Assembly (NCBI GenBank): GCA_021324935.1
Contig: JAJPIE010000044.1
Location: 124,001 to 188,000 of the forward strand
Reading direction: 5' to 3'
DNA length: 64,000 nucleotides
DNA from: Acidobacteriota bacterium
Lineage (GTDB): Bacteria > Acidobacteriota > Terriglobia > Acidiferrales > UBA7541
Shown: piece by piece, positions 20,146-29,093 of the stretch
How positions within the stretch are numbered: position 1 is the stretch's first letter
Layout of the letters: each line of letters opens with the position of its first letter
Notes under the pieces: generated by a model
Seen by the model: only the letters and a program-made list of their open reading frames with translations
Databases searched by the model: none
What the model was told of the DNA's origin: nothing
Translations under genes and position numbers: made by a program

Positions 20146-21171
20146 TCAAGTGGCGGGAATTACGGCTGAGACCTCGTTGGAATGAGGGCTTTCGTTGCCG
20201 GAGGAATCCACGGCAGTGACGACGTAATAGTAGGTGGCTCCGTTGGCGACCGTGTTGTCCGAATAGGAAAGGATATTTGCCGCGGAGGTAAGGGGGGCAT
20301 AACCGGTTCCGGAAACCGCGCTGCGGTAGACGCGATAGCCAACGATATTGGCGGTGCTGCTGGGCTGCCAAGACAAGTCCACGGTGTGCTGGGTTGGAGT
20401 CGGCGTGGTTGGTGGAGGATTAGAGGTCAGGCCATCTCCGGACACTGGAATTTCCTGAGGTGAAGCAATATTGGCGCTGAGAATTGTAACTGTACCCGAA
20501 GCTGGCCCAGCGGTCATCGGCTTAAACCAAACCTGAAAAGTCACAGATTGGCTGGGAGAGAGCGAAAAACCGGGTGAAAGGTCGGAATAGCCGAAGCCGG
20601 CACCGGCAATGGTAACGCCACTGACAGTCATGTTGATGTCGCCCGTATTTTTCAAGGTGACGTTTTGCGTTCCAGTGGATTGAAGTTTCAAATTTCCGAA
20701 ATTGATCGACGCGGGAGAAACCTGCAGAGAAGCATAGGCGGATTGTGCGATTCCCGTCAGCGAAACAGGAACGGGGTTGGTCGCAATGTTCGTGCTGATT
20801 TGCAACCAGGCGGATTGGCTGCCAGAACTAGTGGGGACAAAGGAAATCGTGTAGCTGACACTTTGAGACGGAAGCACGGTGCGCGGAACGGAAGGTCCGG
20901 TGATCTGGAACTGCTGGCTCTTCAGGGTTAGCGACTCGATGGTCAAAGGTGCTGTGCCGGAATTTGTGATCAGAAGAGTCTGGGTGGATGATTTGCCGAC
21001 AACCACCGAGCTGAAATTGAAGCTGGAAGCAGAAAGTGCCAGAGTGCCTTGCTGCGTAGAGGAACGCGGGGCAACGTTTGCGCAGCCAATCAATAGCACC
21101 GAAATACCGAACGCGCAGGCGGCATTGCGGGGGCCACGAATAGACAGTCTTCTTGAGTTCTGCGGAAACAA
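20146..21171 (-). CDS. Lipoprotein with two Hydin/SPD-2-like repeats and a fibronectin III domain
   Basis: The protein has about 341 residues. After an N-terminal hydrophobic segment ending in the lipobox LIGC come two repeats of about 105 residues, each with the pattern S-x-NF-x-x-V..G.....T..I.N.G......I and ending near SLTG. A Pro-rich linker then leads to a fibronectin III-like domain (HTVDLSWQPS to YYYVVTAVDSSGNES). It is probably a surface or periplasmic structural protein. The frame is open to 21300 with no ATG. TTG 21171 follows GGGAGGGG by nine bases and is my choice. It has the same layout as the larger protein at 35003. Confidence 0.78.
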   Translation of the reverse strand: MFPQNSRRLSIRGPRNAACAFGISVLLIGCANVAPRSSTQQGTLALSASSFNFSSVVVGKSSTQTLLITNSGTAPLTIESLTLKSQQFQITGPSVPRTVLPSQSVSYTISFVPTSSGSQSAWLQISTNIATNPVPVSLTGIAQSAYASLQVSPASINFGNLKLQSTGTQNVTLKNTGDINMTVSGVTIAGAGFGYSDLSPGFSLSPSQSVTFQVWFKPMTAGPASGTVTILSANIASPQEIPVSGDGLTSNPPPTTPTPTQHTVDLSWQPSSTANIVGYRVYRSAVSGTGYAPLTSAANILSYSDNTVANGATYYYVVTAVDSSGNESPHSNEVSAVIPAT

Positions 21172-21235
21172 CCCGGATTTCCCCTCCCTCAGATTAGGAA
21201 ATCTCAAAGTACCGTCTAGAGAACAGCGGCAGCAA

Positions 21236-21340
21236 CCTGTCCCGGGTACAGTTCTGGGACAGGATTCGCCAGAGTAGAACCTGTCCAGAAGTACAGGCAA
21301 GGCGAAAGCGGGTAGAGTTGTGGAAAATTGAGCTACCCGC
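21236..21340 (-). promoter_or_regulatory. Hairpin-rich leader with competing pairings
   Basis: In transcript order there are GCGGGTAG / CTACCCGC (21340-21308), a CCTGT / ACAGG hairpin (21297-21280), and a perfect 8-bp CCTGTCCC / GGGACAGG hairpin (21263-21236). The middle GGACAGG can also pair with the later CCTGTCC, so two folds exclude each other. The element lies 65 bases before the lipoprotein start. It could be an RNA switch or a set of protein-binding palindromes. Confidence 0.4.
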
Positions 21341-21401
21341 CCAACTGGCGGAGGAGAAGAGCGGATTTTCCAGGTTTACAGGAGAACATTGGAAGTTGAG
21401 G

Positions 21402-22658
21402 TCAAGAGACGAACTGGCACCCGAAGCGGAAAGCGCCTTCGGCGGTGCGGCAAGACCAGACTGGGCGTAGATAAACGCGCACGGGAGGAAGGATGGGCAC
21501 GTGTAGGATGGCCACAATGCTTTCAGGAAGGTCTTCGGGGTGCTCGAATTCGAGGGCCACGCCGCCAAATCCCAAATCGAGGACGCGGGCGCGGCGCGTG
21601 CCCTGCTCTCCGATGACAGCGTAAGCATTGGTGCCGCTCATCGATATCCGCTCGGCCTTGCGTTGCATGGCATAAGTGATATTGGACTCGGGCGGGGCAC
21701 TTTGTCCGGACAAAGCTCCAGCGGCGGCGGAGGAAGCGGCGGCAAAGTCCGTCGATAGCGCCTCGGGTGCGCGTCCAGTTGAAATCGGGATAGGGGCTGG
21801 GGGAGCAAGTGGAGTTTCGGAGGAGGGACCCTCGGCCCGCGCGGATTCCGCGGCGCCGCGGACATGGCTTGCATGTTTGAACCGATAAAGCCGTTCGTCG
21901 GCAACGTGAATGAGTTGCTCTACCTGATCCCCATCTTGTGGGAAAGTCGCGACGCCATGATCCATGGTCACCGCGAAACTCAACCGGAGCGGGCGCAGGA
22001 TTTCTGCGAATACGGCTTCAATGCGCCGACTCAGAGCGATGGCATGCGCTGCGTCGGTTTGCGGGAGAAGTACGGCAAACTCGTCGCCGCCGATGCGGAA
22101 AGCGGAGTCTGAGGTGCGAAGAGCCCGTTGCAGTGTAGCGGCCGCGGCCCGAAGAACATCATCGCCGCGAGGGTGGCCATATTTGTCGTTCACTTCCTTA
22201 AAGCGATGAAGGTCGAGAATGACGATGCCCAAAGGCAAGCCATAACGGCGAGCACGGTTCAGTTCTTTCTCGAACGACTCGGCAAACAACCTGCGATTGT
22301 ACAGGCCAGTCAGCGGATCGGTGACCGCGCTCAAACGGATCCTTTTCAATTCGTCGTATTCAATGAGGGCCGGAACCCGGAGGAGCCCGGAAGTGGAGAG
22401 CACATCCGTGAGCACGGTGCGAAGAGAGACAGTACGTCCGAGCGCTTCGTTGAACGCGCGGCGGCGAGTGAGGATTTCTTCCCAGAGTTCGACAGATTTG
22501 CTTTCGGGAAGCTCGAGCTGCGTCGTTACGCGAAAATAATGCGTGAGGAATTGCGCACGCGCGGAAGACTCAAGCCCTTCGAGCGTATCGGATAAGAGCT
22601 CGAGATAGGCATCTTCCAGAGGCGGACTCGGAGCCTTGGGGGCGCCGGGGCTGGGCAT
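21402..22658 (-). CDS. Diguanylate cyclase (GGDEF) with C-terminal PilZ domain
   Basis: The 418-residue protein has an N-terminal helical region (about 1-130), then a GGDEF domain with LTGLYNRRLFAE, ILDLHRFKEVNDKYGH and an intact RIGGDEFAVLLP, so cyclic-di-GMP synthesis is expected. The C-terminal domain is PilZ-like. It has a QRKAER segment giving the R-x3-R pattern and DLGFGG in place of D-x-S-x-x-G, so c-di-GMP binding may be weakened. Product binding by the PilZ part would allow feedback. ATG 22658 is chosen. A TTG at 22676 is possible. No membrane helix or signal peptide is seen. Confidence 0.85.
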   Translation of the reverse strand: MPSPGAPKAPSPPLEDAYLELLSDTLEGLESSARAQFLTHYFRVTTQLELPESKSVELWEEILTRRRAFNEALGRTVSLRTVLTDVLSTSGLLRVPALIEYDELKRIRLSAVTDPLTGLYNRRLFAESFEKELNRARRYGLPLGIVILDLHRFKEVNDKYGHPRGDDVLRAAAATLQRALRTSDSAFRIGGDEFAVLLPQTDAAHAIALSRRIEAVFAEILRPLRLSFAVTMDHGVATFPQDGDQVEQLIHVADERLYRFKHASHVRGAAESARAEGPSSETPLAPPAPIPISTGRAPEALSTDFAAASSAAAGALSGQSAPPESNITYAMQRKAERISMSGTNAYAVIGEQGTRRARVLDLGFGGVALEFEHPEDLPESIVAILHVPILPPVRVYLRPVWSCRTAEGAFRFGCQFVS

Positions 22659-22915
22659 AGCAGGGTTTTCCCACAATTCTGCCTATCCCCGCGGGGTATG
22701 GGGCAAGCACGGATCTGAGAGTTCGTAGTTTAGGGAGCAAGCTGGCTGCCAATCTCGCCACAGCCAAGCAGGACTTGAAGCTACCCAAGGGACTCTCTAT
22801 GGGAGCCTATCCTATTACAAGAAGGGCAGATAAGCGAGCCCGAAAGGGGTGGACGTGGGTAAGCAGAAAAGCAGAGCCTGGCCAAATAGCAGGACGCGGA
22901 AGGGAATCCAGAAAT

Positions 22916-23272
22916 TTACTCAAGAGGTCGCAGAAATTCCAACCCGAAGAGCCGCAAATCGCCCAAGCTTTCCTGGCGCCGGACTTTGGCTTGTATCGGT
23001 GGGGTTTCGCTGGGAATCAGGCTAGAAGAGGCCGGGGAGGGAGCTGGAATCGTCAATAAAACCGGCTGATCGGGGCGCAATATATGCGTGGAGGCAATGC
23101 ATGCACCAGTGGCGCTGATATTGAGGGTTCGGGTGAGTTCGATAAATTCTGTCCCAGATGCATCGGAAGCCCGGAGGAAAACGGGGACCTGAAGGCGAAT
23201 TCGAGGGGATCGTCGTGGCCGCTTCGAATCCACGCGAGCACCCTCCTTCAATTGATCGACGCTAAGGTCCAT
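22916..23272 (-). CDS. Small PilZ-domain protein
   Basis: From ATG 23272 the protein has 118 residues. It contains RRSPRIRLQVPVFLR and TLNISATGACIAS, matching the R-x3-R and (D/N)-x-S-x-x-G signature of c-di-GMP-binding PilZ domains, and it ends LFGLEFLRPLE as many do. The frame stays open far upstream (to 23737), but that part overlaps the histidine kinase gene and has no conserved features. It lies upstream of the GGDEF-PilZ gene on the same strand, with about 260 bases between the two coding regions. Confidence 0.7.
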   Translation of the reverse strand: MDLSVDQLKEGARVDSKRPRRSPRIRLQVPVFLRASDASGTEFIELTRTLNISATGACIASTHILRPDQPVLLTIPAPSPASSSLIPSETPPIQAKVRRQESLGDLRLFGLEFLRPLE

Positions 23273-23554
23273 AAAGTCCAAGTGATAGTACTCGGGAACT
23301 AGTACAAGACCATGCAGGTTATTTGCCAGTGTGTTCTGGGCAATTACCACATAACTTGCAGCAGTGAAAGTAGTTAGACTGGACCAATTCAGTGAGACGC
23401 GAAGGGGGGAGAAGAGAATGGATGGATTGAGCAGCCCTTTTCCCAAATTGTGCAAATGGAACGCTTTTACCATTGACAGGAGGGGGGGGCTCTGGAAGGA
23501 TGAAAACGAGACGGGAAAATATTTACCACTCACGCGCGGAGCCGAGGGACATCT

Positions 23555-24781
23555 ATGGGAAGTGGACTCACAACCACGGCAGGGAAGTCGGTATTGAGTG
23601 GAATAAATTTTCCCGCAGACAACGTGCGGGCACTGCTCGATACGATGGATCGAGCAGTGGTGGTCGCGAGCAGGGACGGCCAAGTTCTTATGGTGAATGG
23701 CCGCGCGAAGCGATGCCTGGAAGAACAAGGCAAGCACAATTTGACCACGTTGAATATCTTCGAAGAAGTATTAAACGTGAGGCCGCAGGAGATTTCGAAG
23801 CGCATCGAGAGTGGCGAAAACGACATCGAAATAGCCGGACGGAACGGCTCAAAAAGTTTCCAAGCGAGGCTCCGCTGGATACCAGAGTCCGATTGGATCG
23901 CCATCCAATTCGCCAATGAAGTGATCCAGAAAGAAGAAAACGGTTCGGTGCAACCGACGGTACAAGAGTTGCTCCAGGAACGCGAGATTACATACAGGAA
24001 TTTGCTGGCCGCGTACTTGAAACTGCAGGAAGTGAACCGGCAAAAGACTGTGTTTCTGGCTTCGGCCGCGCACGAACTAAAGACACCACTCGCGGTAATC
24101 AAAGGGTATTACGACCTGCTGCTCTCGAATTCCCTGGGAAAACTCACAGACAAGCAAAAGGACATTCTGGAAGAATCCAAGGAAAGCTGCGAGCGGCTGG
24201 TTCGCTTGGTTTCGATGTTCCTGAACTATTCGGCGCTGGAGAGCGGGAAACTGGTGTTGCAGTTGCGCGAGAACGATCTGCGGGATTGCCTGGAGGAAAT
24301 GGCTGGGCGCTGGTCGGAAGCTTTCAAGAGAAAAGGCGTGAAGCTGGACGCACAGCTGGATCCCTCGATTCCCACTTTCAAATTCGATTACCAGAAGGTG
24401 CAACAGGCGGCGGCGAATCTGTTGGACAATGCGCTGAAGCACACGCCTACGGGCGGCACAGTGACGTTGCGCGCGAAGCCGCATTTCTGGGAAAGGCGCG
24501 TGGCGGAAATTGCACCGGTGGAAGAGCGCAGGAGATTCCGGCTGCCCAGGCCAAACAGCGTGGAAGTCAGCGTGACGGATTCAGGTTCGGGGATCGCGCC
24601 GGAGCACCACCAGGAAATTTTCGAGGATTTTGTTCGAGTCGATCGCAATACGTCTGGCATGGGCCTGGGATTGGCGATTGCAAAACGACTGATTCAAGCG
24701 CACCGGGGGAAAATTTGGGTGGAAAGCGAGTATCAACGAGGGAGCACGTTCGCGTTTCTGCTGCCGATGGATCAAAGCTGA
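23555..24781 (+). CDS. PAS-containing sensor histidine kinase
   Basis: The 408-residue soluble kinase has an N-terminal PAS-like domain (about 25-110), a short coiled coil, a HisKA domain with phosphoacceptor His173 in SAAHELKTPL, and an HATPase domain with the N box (NLLDNALKH), G1 box (DSGSGIAPEH) and G2 box (GMGLGLAIAKRL). No membrane helix is seen, so it should sense an intracellular signal. The sigma-54 response regulator gene starts 33 bases downstream and is almost certainly its partner. A PrsK/PrsR-like pair controlling exosortase-linked polysaccharide genes is a reasonable analogy but not proven. Confidence 0.92.
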   Translation: MGSGLTTTAGKSVLSGINFPADNVRALLDTMDRAVVVASRDGQVLMVNGRAKRCLEEQGKHNLTTLNIFEEVLNVRPQEISKRIESGENDIEIAGRNGSKSFQARLRWIPESDWIAIQFANEVIQKEENGSVQPTVQELLQEREITYRNLLAAYLKLQEVNRQKTVFLASAAHELKTPLAVIKGYYDLLLSNSLGKLTDKQKDILEESKESCERLVRLVSMFLNYSALESGKLVLQLRENDLRDCLEEMAGRWSEAFKRKGVKLDAQLDPSIPTFKFDYQKVQQAAANLLDNALKHTPTGGTVTLRAKPHFWERRVAEIAPVEERRRFRLPRPNSVEVSVTDSGSGIAPEHHQEIFEDFVRVDRNTSGMGLGLAIAKRLIQAHRGKIWVESEYQRGSTFAFLLPMDQS

Positions 24782-24814
24782 AGCTTGGTGAGTTTGGGCT
24801 AGAGGGGAAGGAAT

Positions 24815-26275
24815 ATGTCCGCAAAAGAGAAAATTCTGGTTGTCGACGACGAGCCAAGCATCCGCAAATACTTGCAGACGCTGCTGGAAGTGGAAGGATA
24901 CCTCGTCGAGACGGTGAGCAACGGCAAGGATGCCATCCGGCGGGTGGGTGAAGGGGAGCGGCCCGACTTCATCATTCTGGACGTCCTGATGCCGGAAATG
25001 GGCGGCCTGGAAACGTTACAGGAGTTGATGCATCTGGACCGCAGCCTGAACGTGATCATGCTGTCGTGTTCGAACGAGGTGGGCACTGTGGTGGAGGCGA
25101 TTCGGCTGGGGGCGCACGATTACCTGACAAAGCCGTTTGAAAAAACGGAGCTGGAAGCGGCGATGTTGAAGTCGCGCCAAAAAAAGCAACTTACCCAGGA
25201 AAACCAGGCGCTCCGAGATTTTTGCGACCAGGTGACGGAAGATTTGAGTTTTCTGGCCGCCAGTCCGCAAATGGTGCGCATCCGGCAGCAAATTTTGCAG
25301 ATTGCCCCCGTGGATGTGCCGGTGTTTATTTGCGGCGAAAGCGGGGTGGGCAAAGAAGTGGTTGCCCGCATGATCCACTTGAGGTCAAAGCGGAGAAACC
25401 AGCCGTTTATCAAGGTGAACTGCGCGGCGCTCCCCGGCGAATTGCTGGAGTCGGAATTGTTCGGATTTGAACAAGGCGCCTTCACGGGAGCGGTGCGTTC
25501 GAAGCCCGGTAAATTCGAATTGGCGAACAAGGGCACGATTTTTCTGGACGAGATTGCCGAGATGTCCGTGCACCTGCAGGCCAAGTTGCTGCACGTTTTG
25601 CAGGATCACCAATATTCAAGATTGGGCGGAAGGCATCTGGTGGAAACCGATGTTCGGGTACTGGCGGCCACCAACGTTGACGTGCACGAAGCGATGAAAA
25701 CCGGGAAGTTCCGCGAAGATCTCTACTACCGGTTGAATGTGCTTTCCATCAATGTGCCGCCGTTGCGGGAGAGAACTTCGGAAATTCCGCTGCTGTTCAA
25801 GCACTTCCTGGAAAAATACAGCGAGAAATTCGGGAAGGCTCCTCAGGCGCCTTCCAAGCACCTTCTGGACGCCGCGTTGAACTACCCGTGGCCGGGAAAT
25901 TTACGGGAATTAGAAAACTTCGTGAAGCGCTACGTCATCCTGGAAGACGACGAAGGCAGTTTGCGCGAACTGGTGGAGATGTCCGCCACGCGGCAGCGGA
26001 CTTCGCCGAGGGAGGAAGCTCCCGTGGCGCGAGAACAGGGGCTCAAGGCGCTGGTGCGCGGGCTGAAGGATGAAGCGGAGATGGAGGCGATTGCGGACGC
26101 CCTGGAAAAGACGCGTTGGTGTCGGAAAGACGCTGCCAAGATGCTTGGGATCAGCTACAAAGCCCTGCTCTACAAAATGCGGCAGTTCAATCTAGATACT
26201 CCGCGGAATCGTCGCAGCGGAACTGGCGGGAACGGGGCCACCCCAGCTCCGGTTGGCGCAAAACAGGAAGCGTAG
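24815..26275 (+). CDS. NtrC-family sigma-54-dependent response regulator
   Basis: The 486-residue protein has a receiver domain (LVVDDEPS at the start, phosphoacceptor Asp56 in IILDVLMPE), a sigma-54 AAA+ domain with Walker A GESGVGKE, an intact GAFTGA loop at 221-226 and LDEIAEM, and a C-terminal Fis-type helix-turn-helix (AAKMLGISYKALLYKMRQF). It should activate sigma-54 promoters when phosphorylated by the kinase encoded just upstream. Candidate targets in this window are the -24/-12 sites at 47957 and 54054. The C-terminus has a Gly/Ala-rich tail. Confidence 0.95.
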   Translation: MSAKEKILVVDDEPSIRKYLQTLLEVEGYLVETVSNGKDAIRRVGEGERPDFIILDVLMPEMGGLETLQELMHLDRSLNVIMLSCSNEVGTVVEAIRLGAHDYLTKPFEKTELEAAMLKSRQKKQLTQENQALRDFCDQVTEDLSFLAASPQMVRIRQQILQIAPVDVPVFICGESGVGKEVVARMIHLRSKRRNQPFIKVNCAALPGELLESELFGFEQGAFTGAVRSKPGKFELANKGTIFLDEIAEMSVHLQAKLLHVLQDHQYSRLGGRHLVETDVRVLAATNVDVHEAMKTGKFREDLYYRLNVLSINVPPLRERTSEIPLLFKHFLEKYSEKFGKAPQAPSKHLLDAALNYPWPGNLRELENFVKRYVILEDDEGSLRELVEMSATRQRTSPREEAPVAREQGLKALVRGLKDEAEMEAIADALEKTRWCRKDAAKMLGISYKALLYKMRQFNLDTPRNRRSGTGGNGATPAPVGAKQEA

Positions 26276-26682
26276 GCTAGTTCCAGTACGAGCCTATGCA
26301 TCCGTGGTACCTCATTGGAAAACAGAACTTGCGAGTTGTTTGAAGCCAAGGTATCTTGCGCAGCGAGTTAATCTGTTCGTCCCAAACGTTATAGCTGTCC
26401 TAGGTAGGGGTGGGTTATTCGGATCATTCGCCATTTTTCTGTACCCGCGCGGACGTGTGGGCAATTTCACAAGGATAGGGTGAGAACGGAAACCCGCAGT
26501 TCAAGTGGGATTAGCGTGAGTTTCCGACCCCATCTAGCAAAACCTCTACGAAGTAGTTGAGGATTTTGACGAGCAAATGCTCGATTCCTGCATCCGTGAG
26601 CTTTGCCTCTATGATTAGATGCACGTTTGTAAAATTTCATGCTGAAATGGCTTCGCCCCCAAAGCCATAGACGGAGTAGAGA
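26276..26682. other. Intergenic region, no gene seen
   Basis: This 407-base stretch lies after the response regulator gene. A short palindrome CGAGCA-AA-TGCTCG is at 26570-26583. A 7-bp hairpin ATGGCTT / AAGCCAT (26647-26668) sits immediately before the GGAG ribosome binding site of the next gene. No promoter match is convincing. Confidence 0.4.
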
Positions 26683-27030
26683 ATGTCGTTGATGACGGAA
26701 CGCCGCCTGGCCCGCCGGTATGATTTGACTCTCCCTGTCAGCATCCGGTCGGCCGCCGAAAAGTTAGTGATGCGACAAGAGGGCAAGACTCGGGATATAT
26801 CCACGAAGGGCCTTTACTTCATTGTGGAACGGGGTTTGGAAGCTGGAAGCGAGCTGGATCTGACGCTGACTCTGCCAGGCGAAATTACGCATGGAACGGA
26901 CGTTTTTGTGCGGGCCCAGGGAAAAGTGGTCCGAGTGGAGCGCCGGCTGGAAGAAGGCGAATCTCGGCTGGGGGTCGCAGCCGTGATCGAAAGGTACGAC
27001 ATCGTCCGCGGCGATGGAATCCGGGCTTAG
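26683..27030 (+). CDS. Single-domain PilZ protein
   Basis: The protein has 115 residues. It begins with ERRLARRYDLTLPVSIR (R-x3-R type motif) and continues TRDISTKGLYF (D-x-S-x3-G), both typical of PilZ c-di-GMP receptors, followed by the beta-barrel strands (VRAQGKVVRVERR). No other domain is present, so it may act by binding a partner. GGAG lies about eight bases before ATG 26683. A hairpin overlaps the leader. It stands between two sigma-54 activator genes. Confidence 0.85.
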   Translation: MSLMTERRLARRYDLTLPVSIRSAAEKLVMRQEGKTRDISTKGLYFIVERGLEAGSELDLTLTLPGEITHGTDVFVRAQGKVVRVERRLEEGESRLGVAAVIERYDIVRGDGIRA

Positions 27031-27150
27031 AGCGCAGAGGGGCTTCTACAACTTAATCACCTCACCAGGCACCTGCAGGTGAAATTTCCGATTGCAATCC
27101 ATTTCGGGCGGGCCTAGGATGGGCCCAATCCTGTCTCCCCGGAGGGTCCT

Positions 27151-27585
27151 ATGAAGGTTGCGGATCTAATCGGGCCTCGCAAAGAAGTGTTTTCTATTCC
27201 AGAATCGCTCAGTGTGTTGGAAGCCGCAAAATATCTGCGTGAGAAACAAGTGCGCTCGGTGGGGATTCTGGATTCCACCGGTAAACTTGTGGGTGTGGTA
27301 TCGCAGAGCGATGTTTCAGACAAGGTGGCTGCGGAGAACAAGTGTCCTGCGTGGATGAAGGTGTCTGAAATCATGAGCACGGATCTGCTGACGGTAACCC
27401 CTGGGGCGACGTTTGAGGAGTGCCTGCGGCTGATGGAGCAAAACGGTGTTTATCACCTGCTCATCGTTGGGGAGGAGAAGAAGTACCTAGGTATGATGTC
27501 GGTGAGCGATTTACTTCGAGTGATGGTCTCCGACGAAAAGGCCCGGGCAGATCTGCTGGAATCTTACGCTTTTCCCAACCGATAG
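27151..27585 (+). CDS. Tandem CBS-domain protein
   Basis: The 144-residue protein is composed of two CBS motifs. The first is about 7-60 (SVLEAAKYLREKQVRSVGILD followed by LVGVVSQSDV). The second is about 75-135 (MSTDLLTVTPG, YHLLIVGEEKKYLGMMSVSDLL). Pairs of CBS motifs form a Bateman module that binds adenosyl nucleotides and acts as an energy or ligand sensor. With no attached enzyme domain it is a stand-alone regulator whose partner is unknown. Confidence 0.9.
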   Translation: MKVADLIGPRKEVFSIPESLSVLEAAKYLREKQVRSVGILDSTGKLVGVVSQSDVSDKVAAENKCPAWMKVSEIMSTDLLTVTPGATFEECLRLMEQNGVYHLLIVGEEKKYLGMMSVSDLLRVMVSDEKARADLLESYAFPNR

Positions 27586-27835
27586 TACCTGTCACCCAGC
27601 TTGACAATCAATCTGAGCCAGCGGAAGAGAACATACCTTCCTACATGTATGCCCTGAATTTCCCGTGGTGCTGAGTGAGATGTGGAAAAGCCTTGAAGCA
27701 AGTACTAAAACTCACCTTACCATATGTTCTGTAAGTCATTGGTATTGCAACGGTTAGCTTGAGACTGGCAGGGAGGAGCCGACAATTCGAAATTGTTCCT
27801 TTGGCGGGTCAAGTGCAACCATTGCCCCGACTGCT

Positions 27836-28906
27836 ATGCAGAACGACTCCCCCAATAAGGCAGGAGTGCCAGCCAGGCTGCGTACGGCCCTGCCGGATGA
27901 CGTGATTTTCGGGCACTCCTCGGCGATGGCGGAAATACAATCGCGCGCTGCCCGGATTTGCCGGACGAATGTCCCCATCTTGATCTGTGGAGAGGGCGGG
28001 ACTGGCAAGGAAGTCCTCGCGCACTGGATTCATTGCAATTCCGAATACGCCTCTGGGGAATTTGTGAAAGTGAATTGCGCGGCCATCCCGGGAACACTGC
28101 TGGAGAGCGAACTGTTCGGGTACGAGAAGGGAGCATTTACCGGCGCGAACCATGTAAAACCCGGGAGAGTGGAGCTGGCGCACCGCGGGACATTGTTCCT
28201 CGACGAAATCGCCGACCTCGATTTGAATTTGCAAAGCAAGCTGTTGCACTTTCTTCAGGACGGAACCTTCTCTCGAATCGGCGATCATTCGGAACGCAAA
28301 GTGGATGCGCGCCTGATTTGTGCGACGAACAAGGATCTGGATCAGGAGCGGCAAACCGGACGTTTCCGGGATGATCTGTATTACCGCGTCCACGTTTTCC
28401 GGTTGAAGATGCCGCCGCTGCGGGAACGCCGGGAAGACATTCCCGTTTTGGTTGAATTCTTCCGGAAGCAATTTGAAAAGCAGTTTGAAATGAAATCGGA
28501 AGCGTTTCCGCCAGAGATGCTGGAATACCTGAAAAATCTTGCGTGGGCTGGCAATATCCGCGAACTGTCGAATGGGATCGCGCGATACGTGCTGCTTGGG
28601 CCGGAGGCGCAAATTTACCAGGATATGGCCACGCGCCGTGCCAGGAACACCGGATTGCAAATTGGCGGCGGCGATTCTCACGGCATGCTGAAGCGCATGT
28701 CCAAGGATGCCATCAAGGAAATGGAGCGGAACGTCATCCTGGAGACTTTACGAGCCAACCAATGGAACCGCAGAAAAACGGCGCAGGCGCTGAAGATCAG
28801 TTACCGAGCGCTGATTTATAAAATCCGGGACGCAGGGCTGATTTCTCGACGCGCGGCACTGCAGAAGGCGGACGCAAGCGGCACCATCAGCGTTGGCGGG
28901 AACTGA
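27836..28906 (+). CDS. Sigma-54 activator without receiver domain
   Basis: The 356-residue protein has only a short N-terminus before the AAA+ domain. Walker A is GEGGTGKE (52-59), the sigma-54 contact loop GAFTGA is intact (99-104), and LDEIADL and the R-finger region are present. The Fis-like helix-turn-helix is at the C-terminus (TAQALKISYRALIYKIRDAG). Without a receiver it is likely constitutively competent or controlled by its level, by c-di-GMP or by a partner, as in FleQ/PspF-type proteins. The central domain closely resembles that of the regulator at 24815, and both lie in the same cluster. Confidence 0.92.
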   Translation: MQNDSPNKAGVPARLRTALPDDVIFGHSSAMAEIQSRAARICRTNVPILICGEGGTGKEVLAHWIHCNSEYASGEFVKVNCAAIPGTLLESELFGYEKGAFTGANHVKPGRVELAHRGTLFLDEIADLDLNLQSKLLHFLQDGTFSRIGDHSERKVDARLICATNKDLDQERQTGRFRDDLYYRVHVFRLKMPPLRERREDIPVLVEFFRKQFEKQFEMKSEAFPPEMLEYLKNLAWAGNIRELSNGIARYVLLGPEAQIYQDMATRRARNTGLQIGGGDSHGMLKRMSKDAIKEMERNVILETLRANQWNRRKTAQALKISYRALIYKIRDAGLISRRAALQKADASGTISVGGN

Positions 28907-29093
28907 CCCCTTTGCGAATCGAACTGGATTTACCCCTTCACCAAAACTCACCCCGAGTGTTTACGGAAAGCGTGAAGACCGCTAATGGGTGGAGGTATGC
29001 TGTAATCGTAAGCCTGCCACTTTTTCAAAAGGGACGGGCGAGCGATTCGGGCAGCACGCCGCACACTCCCCGCCGCTGACAAAAAGGTAACCT

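Noticed and set aside
22781-22816. ACCCAAGGGACT followed by a GGGAGCCTATCC stretch, similar to bases around copy 1 of the ops-like element
   Set aside because: The 12-base identity is within chance for a window of this size, the GGC-GATA-GCC stem is absent, and no plus-strand gene follows closely.
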